The notes below the pieces were generated by a model, which was given only the letters and a program-made list of their open reading frames with translations, made no database searches and had not been told where the DNA came from. Shown here in pieces: positions 1 to 10,903 of a stretch of 64,000 nucleotides of DNA. This stretch comes from Eleusine coracana subsp. coracana. Lineage: Eukaryota > Streptophyta > Magnoliopsida > Poales > Poaceae. Location of the stretch: the NCBI GenBank assembly GCA_032690845.1, contig CM064434.1:31898413-31962412 (forward strand), read 5' to 3'. The position numbers and the translations under genes are program-made. Position 1 is the first letter of the stretch. Each line of letters opens with the position of its first letter.

Positions 1-969
1 CTCTATTCAAAGTGCTAGGAGAGGACTTCATGTTTTATTTTTTTGATACTAGGACTTCATGTTTTAGAGGAGAGTAGTGGGTGTGTGAGAGACATCTCTT
101 GCTCTTCCAAATAGTGGGAGGAAGAGGGTGGCATCCTAGTCTTGTACCTATGGATCTTGTAGGCACCTTTCTATGATATGAGAAGTATTTTCATGCTCAA
201 GATTTCCCTCTTCACTTGAATCCCGAAATTCCCTTTTTCTTATTTTCGAAGCTATTTTCTTGGTGATTATCGATCTGTTTTTTGGATGAGTTTTTGGCTC
301 AGATTTCTTGAGAAACTTGTTGCTAGGATGAGCTAGAACAATACTCTATGGATCCTTGACCAAATCAATAGCTCTAGCACTTTGGATTTGAAGAATTTCT
401 CAAGTTTCCCATTTTTGGTGTTCTTGGAACAAGATCTGAAATTCCTGATGATTCCTTGAGCCAATTGAGATGATTTTCTAGGATTAGGGTCGTGATGTGA
501 TGAGGATTCACTTGTCCAAAAATCGCATCATTTGGAGTTTGTTTGGTTAGGTTTTGGAGAAGATTTGCCAAATTCCTAAAAGTTTCTGCTGTTCTGTCAG
601 GGTCGATCGGCACTGCCGACGACCAGGACCGGCACTGCCGGTGGGTCTCAGAACCCCGCACCAGCACTGCCGATGGGGTCAACTGGCACTGCTGGTGGTC
701 CTGATCGGCACTGCCAGTGGTGGTTCAATAAGGTGCAGTTCGTGAGATTTTTTACTATCTCGAGTCTCTGTTGTTTCCTTTTTGTTTCCACTTTGTTTCT
801 TGCTGTGGTTGATCACTCCTAGGGCTAATACACCACTAGTTGGTGTGTATATTCTTGGTGATTGGTTCGGAGGTTGGCTTGGGTTGTTCTTGGGATATAG
901 GCCATATTCTCCTAGAGAATTTTGATTGGCTCCCATTCACCCCCCCCTTTGGTCGCCTTCTCGGTCCTT
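1..969 (+). repeat. Partial Sirevirus LTR (E family), plus orientation, cut by window edge
   Basis: This is the right-hand part of an LTR whose reverse complement matches the LTR of element E at about 2,823-3,580. Shared marks are the block of tgccg(a/g)-type palindromes near 600-730, the run of C followed by the 'ctttggtcgccttctcgg' end at about 935-967, and the terminal ...CCTTCA at about 969. It is either a solo LTR or the 3' LTR of an element lying left of the window. No primer site follows it, so it is not a 5' LTR. It lies inverted relative to E's 3' LTR, 1.85 kb away. Confidence 0.75.
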
Positions 970-1412
970 CAGTGACAGACGGCTTCGAGAGGCTCACACG
1001 TGGTAGAGCCATCCACAAGGAGACTCTTGGGAGAAACCTTGTGAACAATGTCTCCCACCGGGGACTTGGCTCATATCCCGCCGCCATCGACATCATCGGG
1101 ACGAGTGAATCCATCCCCACATGGATCAAACCCCTTCTTGCCGACGACTACTATTGTGAGAGGTGTTGCAAGGATGGCCATGCCACCAAGGATTGTCCCA
1201 TGGTGAGAAGTTCCATTGTTTTGCCTAACGCTAACTTGTTCCATGAAAACAAACATTTCAAGCTTTTTAGTAACAAGGATGGCAAGGTGAAAGCTAAGGC
1301 CTTGGGACCACCAAACAAGAAGAGGAAGGTCAAGAGCATATTGGTGCCTAAATGCATTGTTTATCTTGAGAGGTCAACGAAGTACAAGTGGGTGCCCAAG
1401 AACAAGACCTAG
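970..1412 (+). pseudogene. gag: Gag fragment with CCHC zinc knuckle (element F)
   Basis: The reading frame continues out of the preceding LTR without a start codon of its own and ends in a TAG at 1,410-1,412. It contains a clean CX2CX4HX4C knuckle (C-ER-C-CKDG-H-ATKD-C, near 1,154-1,198), followed by a lysine-rich stretch (PPNKKRKVKS) and a tail ending VPKNKT. That arrangement resembles the region after the knuckle of copia Gag proteins. The knuckle binds RNA in retroelement Gag proteins. The N-terminal Gag domain and all of pol are missing, so this is a relic. The copia assignment rests on the tail and the Sirevirus-like purine tracts, not on a domain search. Confidence 0.55.
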
Positions 1413-2761
1413 ATGATGGTGATGGTGGTGGACTGGGAGTTTACTTGAAGATCAAGTGAAGTCCACCACAAGTGACATGGAACTCAATGACATATCTACT
1501 TATGAGGGAGGTATTCGTGTTTGTTCTTGGTAGTTGTAGTGTGTTCTTTCTTTTCTTGTATTGCATGGTAATTAAGACTCTTTTGTGACTAGAATATTTT
1601 GCATCCATGCATGTGTAAAAGAAAAATCACATAAAAAATTTAGTCAATGTCTAACCCATCCAAGATAGCTATAAGCAAGGGGGAGTGCTTGAGATGGTGG
1701 TTTGGCTTTTCTCAAGTCAAGGGTATGGCTTATAGTGAGTAAGCTTGGGAGGGGTTCAAACTTGACATTGTTAGGTTTCCTTTGTGTCTTGTTTAACTTT
1801 GCTTGCATTCACATGGCATGTTACTTTCATTGCATATGTATATTGCTTGTTGCATACATCATATAGAAAACACAAAGGAGGCTTATCACATTTGGAGAAA
1901 TTTTTGCCTCATATGAGAATACTTCTCCACAAGTGTGACCAAAGGAAAGGTTTGTTCTTCATGCCCATTGAGTCATGATCAAATGAGCTCCGAGGTTAAA
2001 TCTATTCATGCGGATTAAAGAGAAGTGACTCATACATTCCCATCACAATAATGACTAACCATTGCTTTCTTGAAGAAATATTTTGTTGAGTCATGTGTGT
2101 AAGGGGAGCTATGGTGGAACAACATCGTGACCAAGGAGCAACACCATGAAAGGGGGAGTTTCCTAACTCTTGCCATTTATTATTTTCTCCTTGTGTTTTG
2201 TCTTTGGTTTATGGTTTTTGGTGATAGGTGACAAAGGGGGAGAAGGAACATGAAGATCCAAAAGCCAAGTCTAGATCGATAACACAAAGGGTGGTTCTTG
2301 GTGAAGTCGAGAAGAACATGATGATCAAAAGAAGATGAACATAAGAAGATGATCAAGACAATGGTGCATGTTCACTTGGAGTACATATGAAGATCGTGAC
2401 AAGATGAACATCTAAACCAACATGGAGAAGAATAACAATGGTGCATGTCCACAACAACAATGAACATTTACACCAACATGAACATCTACGCCCATGGTGC
2501 GTGTCTACACCAACAAGATCGACTACCACGACACCATGGCAGGCGCAAAATTCAACTCAAGCTCAATATCTAGTGCGCTACGTATTTGGGCAGTTCTCCC
2601 TCAACACCTAGTACATTCCAAGGTAAGGACCAAGGTAATCCATTCAAACCTATCTTTTCTCTTGGTTCCTTGTTCTTGTTCGAGTCTTTTGTCCCTTCCT
2701 TCTTATTCTTTTAGGACTCGTTTGTTTTAAATCACCATAAGTAGTGGTTGTCATCCATCAC
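1413..2761 (+). other. Non-coding 3' region of element F
   Basis: No reading frame with recognisable content is present. The region is rich in repeated aaca/gaag words and has three purine tracts resembling polypurine primers (near 1,677, 2,150 and 2,234) ahead of the one that abuts the LTR. Nothing else was seen. Confidence 0.5.
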
Positions 2762-2776
2762 CAAAAAGGGGGATAT
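2762..2776 (+). other. Polypurine tract of element F
   Basis: The purine run caaaaagggggatat lies directly before the LTR start TGTAAGG at 2,777, where a plus-strand DNA primer is expected. Confidence 0.6.
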
Positions 2777-2822
2777 TGTAAGGTTCATGACCATTGAGGT
2801 CACCCCAAGGTATGATTGTTTT
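2777..2822 (+). repeat. 3' LTR of element F, left piece
   Basis: The first 46 bp of the LTR follow the purine tract. The LTR resumes at 47,388 after element E, where 'ggtgatgaatgacaaac' continues it. The five bases gttt(t) at 2,818-2,822 recur at 47,383-47,387 as the TSD of E. Confidence 0.6.
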
Positions 2823-4322
2823 GGAAGGACCGAGAAGGCGACCAGAGGGGGGCGGGGTGAACAGTAGCCAATTAAAATTCTTCAAGAGAACTTGACCTCA
2901 GAAGCGGGGTTCTCAGAAGCTACATATAGGGTCCATCGGCAGTGCTGGTAATTCCCATTAGCAGTGCTGGTGCGGGTTCTGAAACCCACCGTCAGTGCCG
3001 GTCCGGGTTGTCGGCAGTGCCGATCGACCCTGATAGAACAGGAAAAAGTTTTGGGATGAAGCAAAAACTTGGTCAAAACCTAATCAAACGAACTCCAAAT
3101 GATGCGATTTTTGGACCAGTGAAGCCTCAACACATCACGATCCTAATCCTAGAAGATCAACTGAATTGGCTCAAGGAATCATCACAAATTTCAGATCTTG
3201 TGCCAAGAACACCAAAAAGGGGAAACTTAAGAAATCGTTCAAATCAAAGGTGCTAGAGCTCTTGATTTGGTCATGGACCTATGTATTGATCTAGCTCATC
3301 ATAGCATGAAGTTTGCCAAGAAATCTGCCCAAAAAACTCATCCAAAAAAGGAGATCAAAAATTCCCACGAAAATAGCTCCGAAAATAGGGAAAAAGAGAA
3401 ATTCGGGATTTAGGAAGAGGAGAAAATCTGCATGAAAATTTATCTCATAACATAGAAAGGTGCTTACAAGATCCATAGATACAAGGCTTGGAAGCCACTT
3501 GAATGAAGTCCTAACACAAGGCTAATGGCAAGAGAGACACGTCTTCCACTAGCCTTACCTCTCCTTATATAGGCCTAGGGTCTATTGCCCGCATGACCAC
3601 TCTACCCTTGACCTACATAACACACCCACCTACCACTGGGGGCATAATCGTCCATCTTTCGGCTCATCACCCGAATGCCATCGGATGCTTCACATCTTTG
3701 CTTCGCCTCGAAGCAAGCTCCGTGATGGTGCCACGTACACCACCAACCATCGCCACCGGTTTTGCGGCCCAAACCAGGAAACTATCTCGCATGCTTTGCA
3801 AAGCGCGACTTCTCGATGTCGACACGTGTCACCTTGTCCTGTGATCCTGACCACCGGCTAGTCTCTCCTAGTCCCTGTCCATCGGGCCCCCTTATCACTT
3901 GCACGGGCATCCCGCTCGCCTTGATTTGGTCAACACACCATCTTCATCACACTATGGTTTTGAGGCTCAACTGCGAAACCGTCCGTGCTTCTCGCCTCTT
4001 CATGTGTACGGTGTGGATCACCCTTGACTCCACTCGGCATCGGGATCGTTCGGCCCCAAGTCCCCTAATTGTGCCCGATCCTCTCACCGTTGATCGCCAA
4101 GTCGACTCCAGTGACCTACACATCATGAGACAAGCAAACACATTTCCTATCTTCTACAACATCACCAATACCTCCATCAACTCTGGTTAGTCGAAACCAT
4201 AATTATGCACACACACATGCAATCCCTAGATACCTGCATTTCAACTAAAACACCAAATCCGCTCAAGTCAATTACTCATCACATATATTGCAAACCATGA
4301 CACATATCCACATGGTTTCTCA
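2823..4322 (-). repeat. 3' LTR of element E
   Basis: About 1,500 bp matching 25,415-25,848 plus 46,074-47,382. On the minus strand it starts TGAGAAACCATG and ends near CGGTCCTTCC. Compared with the 5' LTR it lacks about 243 bp after position 2,898. It carries the palindromic tgccgat/atcggca words at 2,935-3,035 and a minus-strand TATA box at 3,563-3,572. Confidence 0.75.
3563..3572 (-). promoter_or_regulatory. TATA box of E 3' LTR
   Basis: The minus strand reads CTATATAAGG, followed downstream by a GC-mixed leader. The same motif with one change is in the 5' LTR at about 46,623-46,632, as expected for the LTR promoter. Confidence 0.5.
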
Positions 4323-5640
4323 ATCTCCCCCTTGATAAGTACATTGACAACCTCAAATGCACAAGATTAGAGAGTGAAATGTGAAACCGAATAAACTCAT
4401 CCAAATGGCCAAACCCAAAGAAAAGGTGAAAACAAGCCATCTAGCAAAGTAGGGATCACAAAACCAAGAGTTGGCAAAAAAAGCGACTTGAGACACAAAG
4501 AATATGAAAAGTGCAAGAAAACTCTCAGGATCATGATATGCTCCCCCCTCAACTTGTTGTAGATTCCATGTAGTACAAAATGGATCATTTTAAGTTTCTG
4601 AGCATAATTTGTGCATGACCCAATATTTTCTCCCCCTTTGGCAATGAACACATGAAAGAACAAGCAAACACGCAAAACATGAAAATACAAACCTAAGGAG
4701 CTTCAACAATTATGCAAACAAGCATTTAACTTTGCTACCTATAAACATAGAGTCATGAAGTGTAAAAGAAATAGCTCACAATCATACAAAGATCAAAAAT
4801 AAATAGCAAGGTATAAACACCAAGAGCTATACAAGCTAAGCAGAAAGTTTGACTAGCTTAGAGAGAATCAAATTTTGCTTATCATGAGAAAATCTGCCAC
4901 CACATGTGTAAGTACTCCCATCCAAGGCAAAACAAGCATTCACAGAAAATGAGCTTCACAAATGCTTACATATGCAACAGAGACTCATTTGATCAACTGT
5001 TTATTGTTTATCCTCATGTGTCCTCTTATCCATACTGAGGGTCGCACGACTGTGTACGGCAGACACCCCGAGGCCTCAAGTCACAATGTTTGGATTTAGC
5101 ATTTTAGAATTATTCTTGATCAACAGCACTTTGCAGCTTATCCATGGTTTATTCACAAGACAAAAGAGCATGTCTTTGCGGCAAAAGGAACACATGTTCC
5201 CACAATGTCCCATCATGAGCTAAACATTTGCAAATCCTTCCATTTCACAAACACAAGGTGCCAAGGCCAAGATATCCTCTAGACTAGCCTCAATGCAAGT
5301 TTCAACAAGGATAAAAGCAATTATACACATGGTGAGCAAGTTTTAGCAAGATTAGTTCGTAAGGTTCGCAAGAAGCTAAGTTTACCTTTAAGATTAGCAA
5401 GTTGCTCACATCAGTCTATAACAGGCCATCTAAAACATCTAAGCATGAGAGATTACCATCACATCCACACAACTTAGCTCAAGCTCAATCATAGCAAAGA
5501 GAAATGATAGAAAGCATAAGAATCAAAGCTCATCTACCAATGCATATATTACCTATGACATGCAATGCATAAAAGGTAAGATACATATATACAAGTGAAA
5601 ACCAACTCCCCCTCAAATTATGCCACAAGGATGACACACA
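4323..5640 (-). other. 3' region of element E between RNase H and LTR
   Basis: No supported reading frame. Polypurine-like tracts (seen as C runs on the plus strand) lie at about 4,327 (next to the LTR), 4,546, 4,625 and 5,605. Multiple internal purine tracts are a described feature of Sireviruses. No envelope-like gene was found here. Confidence 0.5.
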
Positions 5641-6873
5641 CCAAGTTCCCCTCAAAGAAAAGCATGTCTAGTAGCATCTAGGGGCTTGGTGAGGATAACA
5701 GCTAGTTGGTTTCTAGTGTCGATGTATTTTATCTCAATATCCCCTTCTCAAAATTGTCTCTTAGGAAGTGGAATCGCACATTGATGTGTTTAACCTTACC
5801 ATATTAGATTGGGTTTTTGGCTAAGCGTATGGCACTAGAGTTATCACACATGAGTGGAACACTCTTAAAGGTTAACCCATAGTCCCTCATGGTAGATACA
5901 ACCCATAGGATTTGTGAGCAGCAGCTAGCAGCAGCTACATACTCAGCCTTTTGTGGTGGATTGGGCTACACTTGACTGCTTACGAGAATACCAACAGATC
6001 AAAGAAGTACCCAAGAAATGGCAAGTACCAGAAGTGCTCTTCCTATCAATTCTACACCCATCAAAGTCTGCATTCGAATACCCAATGAGATCAAAAGATG
6101 AAGATGCAGAGTACCAAGACCGAACTTAAGGGTGTATTTGAGATACCTGAAGATGCGCTTGATAGCCTTGTGATGAGTCACCCTTAGGGAAGCTTGAATC
6201 GAGCACAAAGACACACCGGAAAGTGTATGTCGCTGTCAGGTACAAGAGGGAGCCAATCATGGTCTTGTACTCCCTTTGGTCCATCGCTTCACAGTCTTCA
6301 TCAGGGTCAAGTGCCGTTGTAGTGGACATTGGTGTAGACAATGGATTCATATTGACCATGTTGAACTTCTTCAGGAGATCCTTCGTGTACTTGGCGTGAT
6401 GTATGAATGTGCCTTGCTTGCATTGCTTGATTTGAAGCCCAAGAAAGACGGTGAGCTCGCCCATCATCGACATCTGAAATTCACATTCCATGGCTTCTTG
6501 AAATCTGGACACAAGAACATGAGAGGAACCACCAAAGATGATATCATCCACGTAAATCTGAACCATTAGAAAGTCATTGCCATACCTGAGAGTGAACAAG
6601 GTTTTGTCAATACACCCCATGACATACCCGCGCTCTAGCAAGAAAGTCTTAAGCCTAGCATACCATGCCCTAGGTGCTTGCTTTAGCCCGTACAAAGCCT
6701 TTTGAAGCTTGTACACTTGGTTTGGGTATTTGTGGTGCTCAAAGCCAAGTGGTTGTTCTAAATAAACCTCATCTTCTATGATACCATTTGGGAAAGCACT
6801 CTTGACATCCATTTGATAGAGTCTAATGCCCTTAGAGGTAGCAAATGCAAGCAAGATCCTAATGGCTTCTATG
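5640..6873 (-). pseudogene. pol: RT C-terminal half and RNase H of element E
   Basis: This is copia reverse transcriptase resuming after insertion A. The frame starts with the EAIRILLAFATSKG block, passes QMDVKSAF, then YGLKQAPRAWY, then the catalytic YVDDIIFG box near 6,530-6,560, which is intact. A C-terminal RNase H with SRKQSSVAQST, DNSSAI-like and ADVLTKPL-like words can be followed through broken frames to about 5,640. RT copies element RNA into DNA; RNase H removes the RNA. The upstream half of the same protein is at 16,967-17,590. Frameshifts near 6,200 and stops further on show it is dead, although the RT core is well kept. Confidence 0.8.
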
Positions 6874-8403
6874 TGTTATTGGCACTCCCCAAGTGCCCCT
6901 TTTTTATATGTGAATATAACCCCAATTAGAGCATAATTGATACTTATTAGGCCATTTACCTATGATATTGCCTATTTATTTGTATATATGTTGTTTTGGA
7001 GCTTTATTACAGAAACAGGTAAAATTGGCATTAAATTGATGCTGGAGAGGACAGGAATCCAGAACCGACAAAAAGCACTGAAGAAGCCCAGTGCGCCGAT
7101 CGGCGCAGTCCATGAGCTGGTCGGCACAAGGGTGTTTTGGCCCACATAAGTGATCGAGGCCCATTCCACATGTTTATGGAAGTTTATCTGCTCAAGACAC
7201 TTGAAGATATTTACCTAGAAGATTTGTGGAACTTCAAGATCTCAACTTGCAGTACAAGACATTATCTCGAAGGAAAAGGCCCACATGGCAGCTGTGGAAG
7301 GCAGAAGAAGCAACTTGGAAGAGAAATCCGAGAAGACACGGCTTGCACCGATCGGCGTAATCCTGCACCGATCGGCGCAACTGCCTTATTTTCTAGAAAC
7401 GAAGTCCTCTACAAGTAGAACCTCTATAAATACTTGTAAACCCTGGTCTCGGTAGAGAGAGAGGTAGAAGTGACAGAGGAACAGATCCGTGAGTTAGAGC
7501 CACCGAAGCTTGCCCCGTTAGAATAGATCTCTAGTTGAGTTTCAAGAACCATTGGTGTTAGGAGTTGATCCATCAAGATAGGCCATCTCAATGGGTATGA
7601 ATCTTACTCTATGTATCTCAAGGATGATTGAATATGTTGATGATGGTTTTGGTTATTTGTCTATCTTGATTCTATAATCATGCATGTCCTTATTCCAATT
7701 GCTTGGTTCAAGGCTAAGTTAGTAGATATTATCTTGATCATGGTGATTAGGATAGTATTTGGATATTGTATTGATTATGGTTGCTTGATGATGCTAGTAG
7801 TGTGGTTTAGCGGTGACAGCACTAAGCCTATGCAGCACTATTGGATAGTTGAGTAGGGTAAGATACTCGCTTGATTAATTGTTTCCTCTCGGCAGCGATA
7901 AATCAGGAGCCGCTCAGAAAGCAGGGTGGTCTTACTCATCATAGGTTTTCACTGATCTATGTAATTATCCATTATGATGCTATTCGATTAGACTTTCTAG
8001 TTATGATCTCACTAGTAGATACTTGGCTACTCACTTGACAGCTTAGGCTTACAAGGTATCTGACGCATTTTGGCTTAGATCCACCAGTGTGCCGATCGGC
8101 TCAACATCTGCACAGATCGACGTGACGATAGATTCATCAGTGTACCGATCGGCTCAACACCTACGTCGATCGGCGCAATGACAGATTTGCTATCTAGCGC
8201 ATCTTTGCGCTAGCCAGTCTCCCCTCATGCAACCTGAATTCGACAGTAGCTTTCATTAGATCTTTTGCTGTTAACTTTGTTTAATTATCCCTAAGGTCCT
8301 AGTGGATTCGATAAACCTTGGAATACTCATTCAAGGGAAAAAGTGCTACAATCATACACCGTCCTCTTGCGGTATATAAGTGGATGCATAGTTATGACCA
8401 ACA
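6874..8403 (+). repeat. 5' LTR of element A
   Basis: 1,530 bp, starting TGTTATTGGCACTCC (two extra bases relative to the 3' LTR start TGTTGGCACTCC) and ending GACCAACA. It contains the perfect 16-bp palindrome TGCGCCGATCGGCGCA at 7,092-7,107 and near copies at 7,344-7,359, 7,364-7,379, 8,088-8,103, 8,140 and 8,164. Confidence 0.85.
7425..7432 (+). promoter_or_regulatory. TATA box of A 5' LTR
   Basis: TATAAATA in the middle of the LTR. It is repeated at 15,987-15,994 in the 3' LTR and, on the minus strand, at 26,821-26,828 in element B. It probably marks the U3/R promoter. Confidence 0.55.
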
Positions 8404-8417
8404 AGCTTACCTTTTTC

Positions 8418-8435
8418 TGGCGCCGTTGCCGGGGA
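8418..8435 (+). other. Primer binding site of element A (Asp-tRNA type)
   Basis: TGGCGCCGTTGCCGGGGA is complementary to the 3' end expected for plant tRNA-Asp, a primer used by Athila-type elements. It starts 14 bases after the LTR, a wider gap than usual. The same site is on the minus strand at 33,790-33,807 in element B. Confidence 0.7.
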
Positions 8436-8536
8436 CCATATCCGCTTTTTAAACATTGTTTGATGTATTAGTGTTTAGTCATTGTGCTTTACTTGTCTCT
8501 TTAGTACATATATTCTGTTAAGTGAAACTAATAGGT

Positions 8537-9895
8537 ATGGATGGTCCTAAGTCAAACAAACCCTCTAATTACACCGATGATCCAGAAAGACTCTTTCGCA
8601 AGAAGAGAACAACAGATAAGAGAAGCAAGTCACTTGGAGATTTAGCTGGAGAAGCAGTTCGTGCCATCCCTCGAGCATTATTCACAATAGAAGATCCAGT
8701 TCAAGATCAAGAAGAAGAGGAGATGACAGAGTTACCTATGGTTAATCGTCTCAAGCCTCAATTGACTAATGTTGTCAAGACAGATTTCCAAGAATCTCAA
8801 GATCAACTTCCATATCAATTGGAGAGATATGTTCGAATAGTGGCGCAACTACAGTTCACAGGTTCGAAATATCCCAATCATCACTTGCAACACTTCAATG
8901 AGGTTTGCAGTACATTCAAGATAGCGGGATTGGACGGAAACCAAGCACGTGTGCGGCTGCTCCCCTTCTGTCTAGTTGGATGCCCCAAGCAATGGTACAA
9001 TGGATTGGAAAATCGAGTAAAAATGGTGTAGAACACATTAGCAGCTGAATTCTTGGCCAAGTACTTCCCTCCTAGTAACACTCAAGCTATGAAGAATTAG
9101 ATTCTTGGATTTACAAAGAATGTTGATGAGAGCATTCGAGAAGCATGGGAGAGATACAATGTGTACTAGGATGCATGCCCTCATCATGGTCTGACAGTTG
9201 GAGAAGTTGTTGAGAGGTTCTACGCAGGATTGAATCAACTATCTCAACAACACTTGGATGCTTCTGCTGCAGGTTCATTCATGTCAAAAACTCCCACCCA
9301 AGCTAAGGATTTGATCAAGTTGCTAGTTGAAAATCAATCATGGGATAGTGAGAGAAGTTCAAGGAATTTGCAACCTTCAAAAGGATTGGTGAAGAGTGTG
9401 ATTGAGAAGACTCATGAAGACTTGATTATAGATCGCCTCGACGCTATTCAAAGGAGGTTGGACAATAATCTTCATATCCCTAAGGAAGAGTCACTCAAGC
9501 TAGCAGAATCACGCTACACTTGTGATGAGTGTGGGGAATTTGGCCATGTGCAGAAAGATTGCCCTAAAGAGATGAAGATGCTAGAATATATGAAGAATAG
9601 TGGATGGAAGCCCCAATATCAGCAACAAAGGAGTTCTTTCTCTCCTAGTTCATCCATGCAAAAATATATCCCACTTCGTCTCCAATGTCATGAGTTCTTC
9701 CAAGCTCAAGAGAAGATCAACAAGGACAATCAAGCTAAATTCAAGGAGATTGATCGTGTCCTTGAGGGGATTAATGACAAGGTGATAGACATTGGGAGCT
9801 CCAATGAGCAAATTTTAAAGCATACCAAGATTATGGAGCAACAGATGGGACAGTTATCACAAGCCATTCAAGGCAACAAAGGAGCTATTCCTTGA
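8537..9895 (+). pseudogene. gag: Gag of element A
   Basis: The likely start is the ATG at 8,537 (MDGPKSNK). A Gag core (LRLLPFCLVG..QWYNGLE, with FAKYFPPS and EAWERYN-like words) is followed by a CX2CX4HX4C knuckle, C-DE-C-GEFG-H-VQKD-C, near 9,520-9,560, and a glutamine-rich coiled tail. Gag would form the particle and bind element RNA. The frame is broken by TAG codons at 9,029-9,031 and near 9,098 and 9,168; the last third (9,230-9,895) is open and ends in TGA. The homologous Gag in B spans about 32,640-33,690. Gag is followed by a 250-bp palindrome-rich gap before the protease. Confidence 0.8.
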
Positions 9896-10140
9896 AATAC
9901 GAAGTCTGCAGAGCAATGGAAGGCAATAGCTATGATGTCAGGATAACAAACAGAAGATCCAGAGCACCCTACGGGAGCAAAGAAGCCCCGCGCCAATCGG
10001 CGCACACCTGGCGCCGATCGGCGCGATGGTCCTGACGGCACCGATCGGCTCCCTGAAAGTGCCAATCGGCGCAAGGAGGATGTTGACCTCTCTGGTCTAA
10101 AACTGAACATGGAGACATAGGAGCATGGACCTGCCACGTT
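9896..10140 (+). repeat. Palindrome cluster between gag and protease of A
   Basis: About four copies of a GCGCC(A/G)ATCGGCGC-like palindrome lie between 9,985 and 10,075, spaced 25-35 bp. The best is GGCGCCGATCGGCGCG near 10,010-10,025. The stretch is non-coding and is absent from B, where a deletion spans it. Confidence 0.6.
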
Positions 10141-10149
10141 CCTAGATAC

Positions 10150-10903
10150 TCAACTACTGACGAAGACAGAAAGAGCGCGGCAACACGATGAGCAATTTGC
10201 AAGGTTCATCGATATTATGAAGAACCTTTACATCAATGTCCCTTTTGTTGCTGCTATTCAAGTATCCACCTACGCCAAGTACATCAAGGACATGATGCAA
10301 AACAAGAAGTCTCTAGCTTTTGAGGAGGTTGTGAAGGTTACTAAGGAGCTTATGGCGGTAATCAATGATGTTGCACTTGAGAAGAAACCCGACCTTGGAT
10401 CACCAAGCATCAAATGCATGACTGGAACAAGGATATCTGATAGGTGCTTGTGTGATCCTGGAGCAAGCGTAAGTGTTATACCCTGTCATATATTCACAAG
10501 CCTCAATTTGCCTGAATTGGAGCCTACGGGTATGTGTTTGGAGTTAGCCAATCAATCGGTACGCTTCCCTGATAGAATTGCTGAGGATGTGCCTATTCAA
10601 ATTGGAGATCACATTGTCCCTGTTGATTTTATTGTGCTTGATATGGATAAGAGAACGAGGACCCCGTTGAACTTAGGCAGACCCTTCTTGAGGACAGCAA
10701 AAGCAAGTATTAATGTTGGGAGTGGTGAGATAAGCTTCGATATAAGTGGGACTCCCTACTCTTTCAAATTTCATCCGAAGGTAGGAGAGTGTCGTACTAT
10801 TGATGAAGTAAAGAGATACAAGACACCGTGGCAACGTGGCATTGAGAGTAATTGGAGGGGATGCATGGATAGGTCGTCCAAGCTATATGAGCCATGGAGA
10901 TAA
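10150..10903 (+). CDS. Retropepsin-like protease of element A
   Basis: An open frame reads from a charged RQHDEQFARF segment through KNLYINVPFV to a TAA at 10,901-10,903. The aspartic protease core shows the catalytic CDPGASVSVIP (the usual DLGA/DSGA box with Pro in second place), then QIGDHIVPVDFIVLD and the flap/terminal LGRPFLRTAKA box. It would cut Gag into its mature parts. There is no RT after it. The first in-frame ATG is at 10,217, but the family similarity begins upstream, so it was probably translated as part of a Gag-Pro polyprotein. It is the best-preserved frame of element A. The homologous region was deleted from B. Confidence 0.75.

Larger units (their letters stand above)
970..2776 (+). 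mobile_element. Element F: internal remnant of a Sirevirus-like copia element
   Basis: The stretch holds a Gag zinc-knuckle fragment (to 1,412) and then 1.36 kb without coding signal up to a purine tract (2,762-2,776) and an LTR start at 2,777. No protease, integrase or RT can be read, so F is internally deleted or non-autonomous. Purine tracts of the polypurine type occur near 1,677, 2,150, 2,234 and 2,762, a layout typical of Sireviruses. The 5' LTR is not in the window. F is the host into whose 3' LTR element E inserted. Confidence 0.6.

Noticed and set aside
840..969. A start codon at 840 for the Gag fragment of F.
   Set aside because: Positions 840-969 are LTR sequence of another family. 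The frame is open across the joint only by chance.
1..4322. Reading 1-969 and 2,823-4,322 as the two LTRs of one element.
   Set aside because: They are in opposite orientation, and the sequence between ends in a purine tract and LTR start of a different family.
7092..8180. Regularly recurring palindromes as a CRISPR array.
   Set aside because: Spacers are irregular and not unique, the repeats are dispersed over an LTR, and the setting is a plant retroelement.
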